64,000 bases of DNA from Choristoneura fumiferana (GCF_025370935.1 NC_133496.1:3675508-3739507); one strand, 5' to 3'. Positions 42,660 to 53,431 are shown, counted from the stretch's first letter. Numbers and translations are program-made. The notes: generated by a model from the letters alone, not told the origin.

Positions 42660-42697
42660 GTACCTAGTATTAAATATATTTATAAAAAAAAAACATT

Positions 42698-42955
42698 AAA
42701 TTTAAAAAATCAAAAAACCCGACTGCCTTAAAAACTAAAAGGAAGAAAATAAGTCTAGTGGCCTAGAACTCTGTCAAGAAGCTCATTTAAGGTTAAACAG
42801 TCGGGACCCATTACCAAGATTTTTTGAGCTGATTACGATTTGAAGGGTCCCGACTGTTGAACCTTAAATGAGCTTCTTGACAGAGTTCTAGGCCACTAGA
42901 CTTATTTTCTTCCTTTTAGTTTTTAAGGCAGTCGGGTTTTTGATTTTTTAAATTT
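42698..42955. repeat. Near-perfect palindrome, ~112-bp arms
   Basis: 42698-42809 pairs with 42845-42955 with about one indel and one mismatch; the loop is 35 bp. Arm words: 'cccgactgccttaaaaacta', 'aaaggaagaaaataagtcta', 'gtggcctagaactctgtcaa' and 'cagtcgggaccc'. A single diverged arm occurs at 20855-20940, and 'gtcgggaccca' also at 41173. Confidence 0.9.
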
Positions 42956-43214
42956 ATTGTTTTTTATTTTATACTTTTTTGATATTTCTGTGAAAATAGT
43001 TGATTAATAGTATGGGATAATTATTAGCTTTCATTTGATACCCATATTGTTACAATACAAAATATTTTTTTCATTCCTCCGCCATATTTTTTTTCGCAGA
43101 CGCCATATTGAAATTTTATATAGCCTATGTCACTCCGACAGTTATGACGAATCCAATGATACCTCATATGTTAAAATCCATCTAGCCGTTTAGGCTGCAG
43201 CGAGGACCAAAGAA

Positions 43215-43250
43215 ATGGACATACATACCTACATACATACATACATACGC
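43215..43250 (+). repeat. (ACAT)n microsatellite
   Basis: 'gacatacatacctacataca' continuing with 'tacatacatacg'. The surroundings ('ctagccgtttaggctgcagcg' before, 'ctttgggcagtcgggta' after) are those of a common moth repeat. Confidence 0.6.
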
Positions 43251-43264
43251 TCGAAAAACATAAC

Positions 43265-44090
43265 CCTCCTTTGGGCAGTCGGGTAAAAAATAGCGCGCGC
43301 GCCGATTTTTCTGCAGCCACTACTGACCTAAATACGGCCGCAAACAAAATATGCGTTATTTTGTTTCGCGGCTATCGGAACTGACCTGCGCAATGACACG
43401 CGCTTTGTGCGCAAGAGTTGAAGCGGCGTTTTGTTCGTATCTGTGGTACGTATTTTTTTATAGAACTATCTATATGTATGAAAAATACACCAAGCGTTCC
43501 GGTACATCATAAAAATACAAAAAAAATGCAAAAATGTAAATAAGGCGTTTAAAAAAAAACAGTTGTATAGGCTAGTGGCAGTCTTATTATATTCTTGTTT
43601 TAGTGGTTAGCGCTTCCTGCAATTATGAGTTACAAATAAACATTTTAAAGGACCCCGGACCTAAAGTATGGAAAATGTGGGTTCTAAGCGTGCCTCCTCT
43701 CTCCTCCGTTTCTGGGTTCGTTTCTGGTCCCCAAAACCTCTGTTTCCGGGTCCCTTTCAGAGTTTAGTTTAGTCTTTTAAGCTCAGTCTAGTTTGATCAC
43801 TGACGGATAGTCCTACTGTTGTAAAATTATGTTTTCTGTTATGTGTTGTCATGTGTTGTGTTGTTATCAATCGCTCACTTCATTCAATTTCAAATAATCA
43901 CACTTTATCAGCTTGTAATGCTCACTAACTTTGGGAAGCGGTTGTGCCGGCTCGTCGAGCACGCCTTCCAAGTCTAGGGCAAAGCTGTAACGGTCTCACT
44001 CAACTTAGAAACGCTCACTTTCAAGTGCTCACTTCACTCACTTTGTGATGCTCATTTTGTCTCTGGCTACTGCTCTAACACACACCTCAC
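43265..44090. other. Non-coding stretch
   Basis: No gene recognised. CpG-rich words at 43300-43420 ('gcgcgcgcgccgat'). 'cgctcactt' repeated in 43870-44045. Confidence 0.35.
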
Positions 44091-44091
44091 A

Positions 44092-44304
44092 TCGCTCGAC
44101 GAACAGATAACCGTTGGGGGAGAAAAGTCCTCGAGTGGCGACCACGAACCGGAAGACGAATCGTTGGCAGGCCTCCCACCAGGCACATCGTGAGAGTAGC
44201 GGGAAACCGGTGGATGCAAGTGGCGAGTTGTCGTTCATTGTGGCGTTCTAAGGGGGAGACCTTTGTCCAGCAGTGGACGTCTTTCGGCTGATGATGATGA
44301 TGAT
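44092..44304 (+). mobile_element. RTE-type LINE 3' tail (subfamily E), (ATG)n end
   Basis: 'gctcgacgaacagataaccg', 'gagaaaagtcctcgagtggc', 'accggaagacgaatcgttgg', 'gcaggcctcccacca', 'gcgggaaaccggtggatgca', 'cagcagtggacgtctttcgg', then (atg)n. Conceptually '...VLEWRPRTGR...GRPP..' and a C-terminal '...QQWTSFG', as in RTE-type ORFs. 5'-truncated. Confidence 0.75.
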
Positions 44305-44934
44305 GACTGCTCTAACGTCCTCACAAAAATGATTATCTACCTACACAAACCATCGACGCCTCATAGCTGAAGGTTATCAGTCGTTCACCAGCTCAAAACG
44401 AGCAAAACAAACGAGACAAAAGTTGCACGGCATTGATGTAAAGTCACCAGTTCATTGACAGTTGGAACAGCTGCGCCAATACTGGCGAGTCCTAACCTAA
44501 ACCTATAACATGCCAATTTATGAAATCAAAATCGAAAGTTAATTTTACAGATTGGCCGCAATGGGCTCTTTTATTTACATGTGTTTTTTTCATCAGCGTT
44601 TTTTTGTTTTTGGCTTTAACCAGGTCTATTTCGTTGGTGGACGTCCTACGCTGCGCTTGCCGATCCGTGGTCTCCATACGAGAACTTTTGAAGTCCTTTC
44701 AAGTCTTTTTTGGAGTTTTTGGTAAAAATTACAATTTTAATACGAGCTCCATTCAAGAACTTTTCGGGCCCAACGGCCAGTTTCCAGTGGTAAATAAAAT
44801 TTTGATGGCGCCTTTTGAGGGGCACGGAAGTGGCGTAGAAATCCCGCTCTATTTTAAGGCTAAAGCTGGCGCTGTCTGGGGTCTTGGCTAGGATAGCTTC
44901 TTGGCAGATACCTACATAATGGTAAAGTCGGATC

Positions 44935-45215
44935 TTTTTTTTTTTTATTCAACTGGATGGCAAACGAGCAAGTGGGTCTCCTGATGATAAGAGATCACCA
45001 CCGCCCATAGACACCTGCAACACCAGGGGGATTGCAGATGCGTTGCCAACCTAGAGGCCTAAGATGGGATACCTCAAGTGCCAGTAATTTCACCGGCTGT
45101 CTTACTCTCCACGCCGAAACACAACAGTGCAAGCACTGTTGTTTCACGGCAGGATTAGCGAGCAAGATGGTGGTAGCAATCCGGGCGGACCTTGCACAAG
45201 GTCCTACCACCTGCA
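44935..45215 (-). mobile_element. LINE 3'-end fragment ('cctgccgtgaagcagcagtgc' family), copy 4
   Basis: T-run at 44935-44947, then 'caactggatggcaaacgagc' through 'aaggtcctaccacctgcaa'. It is very close to 15930-16208, so these are the youngest members here. Confidence 0.75.
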
Positions 45216-45811
45216 AAATCTTAATCGAAATACGATGGCACCTGAAGGGTCGTAATATTTCAATACATTGTAATGGGTCCTATCTAATATTTGATAAAAT
45301 AAGTGCAAGGGAGTCTGCCGCATTTTTTTCATCCATTTTTGCTTAGTAATCATAAAAAAAACAGCGAGATATTACGAGTGTCCGCCGTCCGGCTTTACGG
45401 GACTTCCCCCTACATAGTTACTGTATCACTAACACTACATGACGCTACCAAATCCAACGAGCGACTAACAAACAAGTATATGTATTAGTAACTGTCAGAA
45501 GTCATATATATTATGTATTCTCATCTTATCTTGCCAGATTTGAGAGCATGGCGATGGCGGTGACATTGCAAGAGCACTAAAATTTCAGCGGTACATTTCA
45601 CAGGTTTGAAAAATTAGTCGTTATACCTATTTTTAGTGCACTATTTAGCGCGATTAAGAGGAATATCAGCCGGACTGGTGATATTTTGCCAAAGCCAGAG
45701 ATGAGGGAAGGAGAAAGGGGATGCCTATGCGCTGCAGTGGGACACCATATTGGCAATTAAAAAAGTGTAGTATAATGTGTAGTATAATTTTGCTCCTGAA
45801 TTTTTACAACA

Positions 45812-45929
45812 GCAGGGCTATTACGAAACTCGAAGTTCGTATCGTACCGTCCCTCTCGCTCTCGTATTAAGTAGTATAAGTGTCAGAGGGACCGCACGAC
45901 ACGAACTTCGAGTTTCGTAGTAGCCCTGC
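45812..45929. mobile_element. Palindromic 'tactacgaa' MITE, copy 4 (118 bp)
   Basis: The first 29 bases, starting 'gcagggctattacgaaactc', pair with the last 29 with one mismatch. 'gtaccgtccctctcgctctc' inside also mirrors 'agagggaccgcacgac'. Confidence 0.78.
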
Positions 45930-46069
45930 AGTTTCTGGGAAAGTTTCTGGAGCTTGATCGAAGACGAACTGAGGTACTAATTTAAATGCAAAAAAAAATT
46001 ACGCTTGTGTTGCAAGTTGCAACTTTTACCGACCGAAATATTACGGATACGATTATGGGGAGTATCGCG

Positions 46070-46330
46070 CGTGTTCTAGCCCTTGACGCAAAAAGGGGGG
46101 TGTTATAAATTTGACGGCAATATCTGTTTGTTTGTCTGTCTGTGGCATATCGTTACACTCAAACGGACGGACCTCAGCTAATGCTTCTCGAATAATTTTC
46201 TGAGATATGGAGCTTTGAAATGCTAATGACGCATGTTTTTTTACTATTCTAAGTTGGTTGGGTTACTTATTTAAATAATTTATTGAATCAGGCGTTACTT
46301 TGCGGAGGTCCATATCAATGAACTAAAAGT
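46070..46330 (+). repeat. 'gacgcaaaaaggggggtgtt' repeat, then the 'aggcgttactttgcggaggt' repeat
   Basis: 46077-46215 parallels 1252 and 14687 with 'gtttgtctgtctgtggcat' and 'ctcaaacggacggacctcag'. 46262-46330 is the inverted copy of 30030-30100. Confidence 0.5.
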
Positions 46331-46878
46331 TTTTTTTTGCTCACCCGCGACCCTATGATAGCTAAGTTTATGCATGTTTACTTATTTGCTTTAATTCTGA
46401 ACACATTCGTCACAGTGAGTGGATATTGTTTCGCGACTTCTGGTTTATTCAAGACCACACTGCCAATAGACCAACTAGGTACCAACAAAGAAAAAGGTAC
46501 AGTCAACAAAAAGATCGATATCAAAATATTAAGGTCGTGTATACATATTTTTGTAACTTTGGCCATATCGATATCTTTATAGTTGGGATCCATGTCGGCT
46601 CGCACACAGGTTTAAAGTACTTGAAAGTCAGAATGTAATGTTGGTCAGAATGTATCGTTTGTCATAACTCTTTTTTCTCTGTATGTATGACATTGAATTC
46701 ATTCAGGATTTTACCTCGATCAAAATAGCATGACACATACTGAGCTAATTATTGCTCAACCATATATTTGTCATGAGGAATAGATAAAGTTTAATCCCAC
46801 AAATGTTTGTACCTAAAAGTATTCATTTTGTTTGGACATTAAAATAGAATACTCGTATCGGTAGTTATACCTATACTA

Positions 46879-47419
46879 TACAGGGTATCTCTGGCCATGT
46901 GGCTTTAAGTGCAAGGTTCGATTCTATTCGCATAACTAAGCTACATAACCTTTTGTTTGTAAAATTTTCAAATAACTTGAATTTAGATCATTTATTGATC
47001 TTCAAACTTAAATTGATAAATCAGTGTATGGATTATGGCGTTATTATACTGTCTTATTGTGACATTTCTAAGATAAAAATTTATCAATGTGCTACTGTCA
47101 ATTTAGTACCTATTGTATTGCATATAGGTACATAGAAAATTACGAGGAAGCGTTGGCAGGCCTCCCAACAGGTGGACTGACGACATCGTGAGAGTTGCGG
47201 GAAACCGGTGGATGCAAGTGGCGAGTTGTCGTTCATTGTGGCAGCAGTGGACGTCTTCCTGCTAATGATGATGATGATGGATAATTACATTTAATCTGTA
47301 TAAAAAAAATTAACAGTGGTCATATTTTCAAAAATTTGTGGAATAAAAAAAGTAGCTCAGCTATGCGAGTTGAATCGAATCATGTATTTAAAGCTCCGTG
47401 GTCAGAGAGACACCTTGTA
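46879..47419 (+). mobile_element. MITE family I, copy 3, split by an RTE tail
   Basis: Ends 'tacagggtatctctggccat' and 'ggtcagagagacaccttgta'. The interior matches 16284. At 47146 it is interrupted by 'cgaggaagcgttggcaggcc' and resumes at 47281 with 'aattacatttaatctgtata'. 'aaaattac' / 'ataattac' around the break may reflect a target duplication. Confidence 0.75.
47146..47280 (+). mobile_element. RTE-type LINE tail (subfamily E) inside MITE family I
   Basis: 'gcgttggcaggcctcccaac', 'gttgcgggaaaccggtggat', 'gagttgtcgttcattgtggc', 'agcagtggacgtctt', then (atg)n. Only ~135 bases. Confidence 0.75.
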
Positions 47420-47764
47420 TTATCATCAGTCATTGAGACTTTTTTTGTAGGAGGCGTGTCCAGCAGGGGGCATCTTTTAACGTGATGATGATTTAAAACA
47501 CATAGATAATTTGTATGATATATTTTTTTTGGGTTCGATTTCTTACAATCACCAGTACCACCCAGTACGAAATGCCACGAAATATCGTTTTGTTATCTAA
47601 TCTGCATTCGCGGGTACCCCAATGTGTTTGTCTGCATTTTTATCGGTCGTAGAACTCCAGATAAGGTGCTGCTAAACTTTATCCTGTTAAGTATATTATT
47701 GCTTTGTATTTATTCTAGTACCTTGACCTATACTTCGTTTTTTTTTACAGTCAAATAATTTGAT

Positions 47765-48225
47765 CAAAGTCTTTGACCAGTGTGTGTTGCCAGTGATGAC
47801 ATGTGGATCTGAGACGTGGGCGCCGCGCTAACGATGGGCCTCATGACGAAGCTCAGAGTCACTCAGAGGGGTATGGAGAGGTCTATGCTCGGGGTTTCTC
47901 TGCGGGATACAATCAGAAATGATGATATCCGCAGTGGAACTAAGGTTACCGACATAGCCCGAAGAATTGCTAAACTGAAGTGGCAGTGAGCGGGGCACAT
48001 TGCTCGCAGGACTGATGACCGGTAGGGTCAGAAGGTTCTCGAATAGCTTCCGCGGACCGGGAGACGAGCTGTCGGTAGGCCTCCAACAAGATGGAGCGAC
48101 GACCTGGTTAAGATCGCGGGATCGCGGTGGATGCGGAAAGCACAAGACCGGTCTGAGTGGAGAGCCTTGGGGAAGGCCTATGTCCAGCAGTGGACGTCTT
48201 TCGGCTGACATGATGATGATGATAA
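47765..48225 (+). mobile_element. RTE-type LINE 3' end (subfamily D), ~460 bp
   Basis: Frame-spanning translation reads '...KVFDQCVLPVMTCGSETW', 'KLRVTQRGMERSMLGVSL', 'RDTIRNDDIR', 'KLKWQ.AGHIARRTD', 'RRAVGRPPTRWSDDL' and 'AYVQQWTSFG', with internal stops. This is the classical C-terminal part of RTE-clade ORFs. Ends in (atg)n. 'taatttgat' at 47756-47764 and 48228-48236 may be the target duplication. Dead copy. Confidence 0.82.
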
Positions 48226-48242
48226 ACTAATTTGATTCTTAC

Positions 48243-48424
48243 GCTGCGTTTTCACTAGAGATGTGTGAAGATGCGTTGTCACGAATCAATAAAAAGCTTC
48301 ATTTACCTCTCCTCGCTCAGCGCAGCTCTAGTAGAAACAGCTCGTCGGAGCGGGGATATAAATTAACCGTTTCTATTGGTTCATGAAAAAAGGATTCCTC
48401 TCACATGTCTGGTGGAAACGCAGC
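48243..48424. mobile_element. 182-bp MITE related to the 41.33-kb element
   Basis: 'gctgcgttttcactagagat' and 'catgtctggtggaaacgcagc' form the ends, with pairing further in ('aatcaataaaaagctt' / 'ccgtttctattggttc'). TTA lies near both ends (48239 and 48426), which would fit a PIF/Harbinger-type TWA duplication. Assignment tentative. Confidence 0.65.
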
Positions 48425-48429
48425 CTTAG

Positions 48430-49830
48430 GCCACCGCATTGTCATTTTGTATACTTTGATAGACATTTGTCATATCTAGACAAACAAATGTACCTAGTTT
48501 ATATTAGGGAGGATGGAAATCATCAAGCATGCGCTCGAGATGTTTAATAATTCTAAATTAATTTATTGCATTTCATGTTGTACTGGTCTTACATTAATTA
48601 ACAATTCCAAGAACATGAACCCTGCTTAGGGCACAACTTGATAATGTTTCAAGTTTAATATTAACAGCATAGGAAACAACACAAAATAAAAAATAATAAT
48701 TAAAAAAAGTAAAAAATAATAATACGGACAATGATAATAATCTAATAATTCATAATTCATTTATTGAGTTTCATTTATAATACCAATTTACCCAAAGCCT
48801 AGGTTTAAATCGAGTAATTCGTAATTCATCATCATTCAATTATATAAATCAGTAAAAATAAAAAATCAGTACTTAAAAAAAAAAAAAATTGGTCAAAAAT
48901 ATCAAATTAAATAAAATTAAAAAAATGAATAAAGTATGTATGTCAAAAAAATGAAATGAAATCAATCAATCAATAAGAAAAAATAGGTACCTATATATAT
49001 GTACGCAATGACCCTCGAAAATAACTTGAACACATGGCTCAGGAGTGATAGGTCTTCAATAAGGTATTGTTACCGTCGATAATGACGGTATTAAATAACC
49101 TCTGGAGGACTACAAGTACCAGTTTAGTCTCAGTAGTCCTGTTGTGATTCCGTCATCTCATCACTCAAATACCCGGCCCCTTGTTGTTGTTGTTACAGAG
49201 CCACTCTAATATCATATCCTGTGGAATGCTTTCGGTATAATTTCGGGAAAGTAACTCTGGTGTCTTGAGCTGCACCGACAACGGGTTTGTTATTTATTAT
49301 TGCGATATTAAAACAAAAATCGTAAACTGCTGTAAACCGAACACTGACAAGGAAAACCAACTGTGTTTTTATTAATCACAGCAATAAAATTTTTGGGAAA
49401 AAAATGTTGCCAGCAACAATGGAATAGGTATCTCGTTGAACGTTTAAATTAAAGGATAATATACTTTGAGTTCGTGCAAAAGAGTTGAAATTACAATATT
49501 TGGCTGCAATATTTCGTCACATTTTGTGGTTCCTTGAATCATTGTTTTGTTGTTAGTTTTATGTTAAATTTATTTTAGGTTTATGTATGTACAGGTATGC
49601 TGTAAATATGTGGCATTAATGCCGCAAATAATGTAATGTGCAATGTGTTAACCTAGCGTGATTTTTACTCATAACCAAGGGCCCCGGAACAAAAAATAAA
49701 CTAGGCCCCCAACTGAACTATTTAAAATCCTTTGTTGCGTATTCCGAATATTTTATAGTTTTTAAGTTAGAGTCCGAGGGCCCCCCTGAGCTTGGGGGAA
49801 CCGGGGCACTGCCCCGTCTAGCCCTCCGTC
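48430..49830. other. AT-rich non-coding stretch
   Basis: 48520-48990 is very AT-rich ('aataataattaaaaaaag' and similar). 'ttgttgttgttac' near 49182. No gene recognised. Confidence 0.45.
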
Positions 49831-49839
49831 CTTTTGGTG

Positions 49840-50104
49840 GATTATTTAAGAATATAAGACGAGCGTGAATGGGAACGTTGGGAGAGGAAGGCCTAGACGA
49901 ACGTACCACGATCAAATCGGGGACGTTCTGAAGAAAGGTCGGGTCAGGAGTACTCTAAACCGACGTGCATGCATGAAAAGATTGATGAAATTTCAATGTA
50001 GAGGAAGCGAGAGTTGCATGCCAGAAGCGTAGCAAGTGGAAGGATGTAGTCTCTGCCTACCCCGTTGGGAAAGAGGCGTGATTTTATGTATGTATGTATG
50101 TATA
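49840..50104 (+). mobile_element. 3' end of an RTE-type LINE with (TATG)n tail, copy 2
   Basis: 'gagaggaaggcctagacgaa', 'cgtaccacgatcaaatcggg', 'ctgaagaaaggtcgggtcag', 'tctctgcctaccccgttggg' and 'aaagaggcgtgattttatg', then (tatg)n. Conceptual 'GRGRPRRTYHDQIGDVLKK' fits the C-terminus of an RTE-like ORF. Copy 1 is at 39497. Confidence 0.72.
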
Positions 50105-50483
50105 TTCGTAAATTACCTGACCTAATTTGTAATGCAAAAAATTGCTTATTTGAATTAATGTTGATTTTACTTAGAGCGAAGGTGTTAGGTGACTGGGGTA
50201 TAATGCTAAAATGTACATGTTTAATTTTTGGTAATCTAACTAAAGATCGAATTATAATAATATATTTTTATTGATAGAATAATATAAAAGGTCTACAATA
50301 AATAAACTAAAACTATAATAAATCTGAAAATGGACCCTGCGGCATGGTACCAAAGATGGTGGCAGCATTTCCCCGCTGGATCGCAAGACTGATGCGTTGA
50401 GCGAAGAAGCTGCCAGCTCTTCGTTCTTTTGTGGTATCTCTGAGTCTCTTTGATAAATCTTCGAAGTGACTCAGAGCGCCATA

Positions 50484-50909
50484 ATGAGGGCTATCGCGTA
50501 TGAATTCGCCGCTAGAGGCGCTAGTGTAGCGTGAGGTTTTGGAAATGTCAAATCTCATAGTTTTTGGGTGAGCTGCGCGGGTTTATTTATAATTAGAATA
50601 ATTTTGTGAATATTTTGCGCATTACCTGAAATTAATTATGGCAATTATGCGATAAGGAGCAATGAATGTCTGTGTTTTAAGACAGTTTTGTCTCTCGAAA
50701 ACTTTTGTCCTCCCTTTTTTCCGAACAAAACGGGACTACGCAACACTGTAGTTGCTCGATATTTTTATGGTACGGTTTTAAGGTGTATTAAATATGGTTT
50801 TAATCTAAACTTTGTTTTCTCGCCCGTAATAACAGACTTTAAAAGCCACACTTGAAAACCTCACGCAACAGTGGCGCCATCTAGAAAGACAAAAAACGAT
50901 AGCCCTCAT
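50484..50909 (+). mobile_element. Complete 426-bp TIR element with TA duplication
   Basis: ATGAGGGCTATCG (50484-50496) and its exact complement CGATAGCCCTCAT (50897-50909), with TA outside at 50482-50483 and 50910-50911. Subterminal pairing continues: 'ctagaggcgctagtgtagcg' plus 'tgaggttt' against 'aaacctca...cgc...gcgccatctag'. The interior is non-coding, with 'tttgtcctcccttttttccg' and 'tttttatggtacggttttaa'. Copies at 1-50 and 35029-35408. Consistent with Tc1/mariner-type MITE. Confidence 0.87.
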
Positions 50910-51532
50910 TAGATTTTTTCAGGACACCAGTCTATTCTAGGTTAAAAACAAAAGAAGCTTAATAAGGAAATACTCGTAATAAAGTTTGGTCAGTCTTACG
51001 AATCATTCCACTAATTAGAAGCATCCAAACAACAATTTTGGATATATAGGTACGCTCTAACCATGTTTATATGACGAATACCTAACCACAGAATTAGATA
51101 AAGCGGAATAACAAATTTTGGGTACTTGTAACTGCGAAGTAAACATTACCTAATTGTTGAGAACGGGTTCTCCCGGAATGAGGATATAGTACTTCCTTGT
51201 GCTTAAGAAGCTATGTTATATTATAGCATAACAAGTAATACCCATTGACGACTTGGTATTCTATAGGTAGCTTAGTGCCACGAGAGTTGAAGTGAATGAT
51301 TACACACACTGAAGAACTAATTTCATAAAAGAAGAATGAATGAGTGAATGTCAAAATCCCGCCGTCATTACGTGTCATGTTCTTGTGTGACCTCAACACT
51401 GGTGGCACTACCTATTCTTATATTATAAATGCGAAAATTTGTGATTAAGTAGGTTATATTTGTTACTCTTTCACGCTAAAACGGTTAGAAAGATTTGGAT
51501 TAAATTTTGTATGTAAATAGCTGGATGTTCAA

Positions 51533-51600
51533 AGTCAAAGTCAAAGTCAAAATATCTTTATTCAATTTAGGCTATAACAAGCACTTATGAATGACACTTA
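51533..51600 (-). mobile_element. LINE (TTTGAC)n tail, same subfamily as 14.1 kb
   Basis: Starts (AAAGTC)n and continues 'aaaatatctttattcaattt', 'aggctataacaagcacttat' and 'gaatg', the reverse complement of 14050-14120. Just ~68 bases. Confidence 0.82.
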
Positions 51601-51722
51601 TGAAATGTTTGGTATAACTACCTGCTACTGACTACTGAAACTACTGTAAGCCTGACTTTGTATTAAAATAAACACATAGGTTAGTTTTTAATAGTTCTTC
51701 TTATCCCGATATTACCAACCTT

Positions 51723-51981
51723 CCGCAGTAGAACTAAGGTTACCGACATAGTCGGAAGAATTGCGAAACTGAAGTGGCAGTGGGCGGGGCACATTGCTCG
51801 CAGGACTGATGGCCGATGGGGTCAGAAAAATCTCGAATCTCGAGCGACGACTTAATTAAGATCGCGGGATCGCGGTGGATGCGGAAAGAACAAGACCGGT
51901 CTGAGTGGAGAGCCTTGGGGAAAGCCTATGCCCAGTAGTGGACGTCTTTCGGCTGACATGATGATAATGATGATGATGATG
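51723..51981 (+). mobile_element. RTE-type LINE tail (subfamily D) with 12-bp target duplication
   Basis: 'gtagaactaaggttaccgac', 'ctgaagtggcagtgggcggg', 'gcgggatcgcggtggatgcg' and 'gacgtctttcggctgacatg', then (atgatg)n. 'attaccaacctt' occurs at 51711-51722 and 51982-51993, an exact 12-bp duplication that fixes both ends. About 50 bases of the usual body ('...cgtccgcggaccgggagac') are deleted near 51835. Confidence 0.88.
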
Positions 51982-52005
51982 ATTACCAACCTTATATCGA
52001 TATAT

Positions 52006-52390
52006 CGAAAATACAAACTGAGACATGGATGCACAGAAAAACCAGAACATGAGACCAGCACTGGGAATCGAACCCAGGAACTCAGCAATCCGTGCTGCGT
52101 GCTATAACCCCTACAGCACTGCTGGACAGGAATCTAGACACGAATTTTTCGTAGTAGAAATAAGCAACCTGAGATATGTAAGTATGCATAGGAAAAATTC
52201 GTGTCTAGATTCCTGTCCAGCAGTGATTGGATTGCCGAGGACCTGGGTTCGATTCCCAGTGCTGGTCTCATTTTCTGGTTTTTCTGTGCATCCATGTCTC
52301 AGTTTGTATTTTCGATATGGTTTCACGGGATACCCGTAAAAGTAACAAATTGGGAGTTGCAATAAAAAATACAGACTAAAAAAAAACACA
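52006..52390. mobile_element. tRNA-like foldback retroposon, second full-structure copy
   Basis: Left arm 52006-52150 (CGAAAATAC...CGAATTTTTC), spacer 52151-52190, right arm 52191-52314 (GAAAAATTCG...GTATTTTCG). The right arm lacks ~24 bases of the tRNA-like A-box side. The 3' module is 'tttcacgggatacccgtaaa' and 'gggagttgcaataaaaaata'. 'ttat(a/c)tcgatat' at 51992-52003 and 52392-52403 is a possible 12-bp duplication with one mismatch. Confidence 0.78.
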
Positions 52391-52501
52391 ATTATCTCGA
52401 TATCTCAAGTTCTCAACCCAACCGCTGGGTTTAGTGTCATGAATATTGGCACGGTTGTTTTATAGTGCAATGTCAATGAACACTTGTAACAATTTAAGAC
52501 G

Positions 52502-52735
52502 CATTGTATATGTCCCAGTGTTAGGCACAGGCCTTCTCTCAAAATGATTGGTTCGTAGTTCCTGTGTGGATTGGGAAAATCACACACCACTAAATGCTTC
52601 GCAGGTTTGTGCAGGTTTCTCGAGGTAAAGCTTGCTACGAGTAAATGTCGAATGCAACTTCGCACATGAATTTAGGGAAAATCCGGGCTCGCACCCCGGA
52701 TTTGAACCCAGGATCCACTAGGTCACAACGGCCGT
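52502..52735 (-). mobile_element. tRNA-SINE (family B) with head
   Basis: Reverse reading: 'tgacctagtggatcctgggt' with 'tcaaatccggggtgcg' (B box), 'cctgcacaaacctgcgaagc' and 'gaaggcctgtgcctaacact', ending 'gggacatatacaatgcg'. Nearly full length but diverged. Confidence 0.72.
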
Positions 52736-53167
52736 GTAATGAAGTTATTAAGTTGTAATAATGCAACGATCGCTAATATTGCTATAACTACGATAGGGGG
52801 GTCGATCAGGTTGTGATAAGAGGTCAATGCCGGTTAACGCGACTTCTGCTGTTAGAATACTTAGAATTCGACTTACTTTGATCCTAATAAGGAAAACAGC
52901 GCCGTTCGCAAAACCGGCAATTTTTGCTGATTTGGGACCATTTTGTGACATACAACTTTCTTAATTTTTAATACCTTTTTGTTATGCTACGTTACTTTGT
53001 CACGAAATGATTATTTCTATTTCTATTTATATTTCTATTTCTTTAATAATACCTACTAAAAATAAGATTTAAGTCCCAAAAATTCGGGATACTTTAAACC
53101 TAGTTTTTGTGTTCAGGGAACATAACGCACGACTATTTTCGGAAAATTCCTTAATGACTGAAACTGC

Positions 53168-53384
53168 ATGAAGTGGCAGTGTGCGGGGCACATTGCTCGC
53201 AGGACTGATGGCCGATGTGATCAGAAGGTTCTCGAGTGGCGTCCGCGGACCGGGAGACGAGCTGTCGGTAGGCCTCCAACAAGATGGAGTTAATACGGAA
53301 AGCACAAGAGCGGTCTGAGTGGAGAGCCTTGGAGGAGGTCTATGTCCAGCAGTGGACGTCTTTCGGCTGACATGATGATGATGA
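53168..53384 (+). mobile_element. RTE-type LINE tail (subfamily D)
   Basis: 'tgaagtggcagtgtgcgggg', 'cacattgctcgcaggactga', 'gtccgcggaccgggagacga', 'aggcctccaacaagatgga', 'cagtggacgtctttcggctg', then (atg)n. An internal deletion joins 'gatgga' to 'gttaatacggaaagc'. Confidence 0.8.
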
Positions 53385-53431
53385 CTTAATGATAAAGAAC
53401 GGTCAAATATCGACTAAAAAGAAAATTTTCG

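Larger units (their letters stand above)
51417..52470 (+). mobile_element. LEP-type Helitron broken by three later insertions
   Basis: Pieces in order: 'tattataaatgcgaaaattt' (51422), 'gatttggattaaattttg', 'agctggatgttc' (51532), then 'ttcttatcccgatattacc' (51688), and 'caacccaaccgctgggttta' (52411). Between them lie the LINE tail (51533-51600), RTE tail (51723-51981) and foldback retroposon (52006-52390). The 3' end is not resolved. Compare 42332-42659. Confidence 0.65.

Noticed and set aside
42698..42955. CRISPR-like or microRNA locus at the 42.7-kb palindrome
   Set aside because: There are two inverted arms only, no spaced direct repeats, and arms far longer than a microRNA precursor. A foldback is simpler.
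47828..48211. 127-codon minus-strand ORF as a proline-rich protein gene
   Set aside because: It is antisense to the RTE LINE C-terminus; the same antisense ORF recurs at other tails (51852, 53069).
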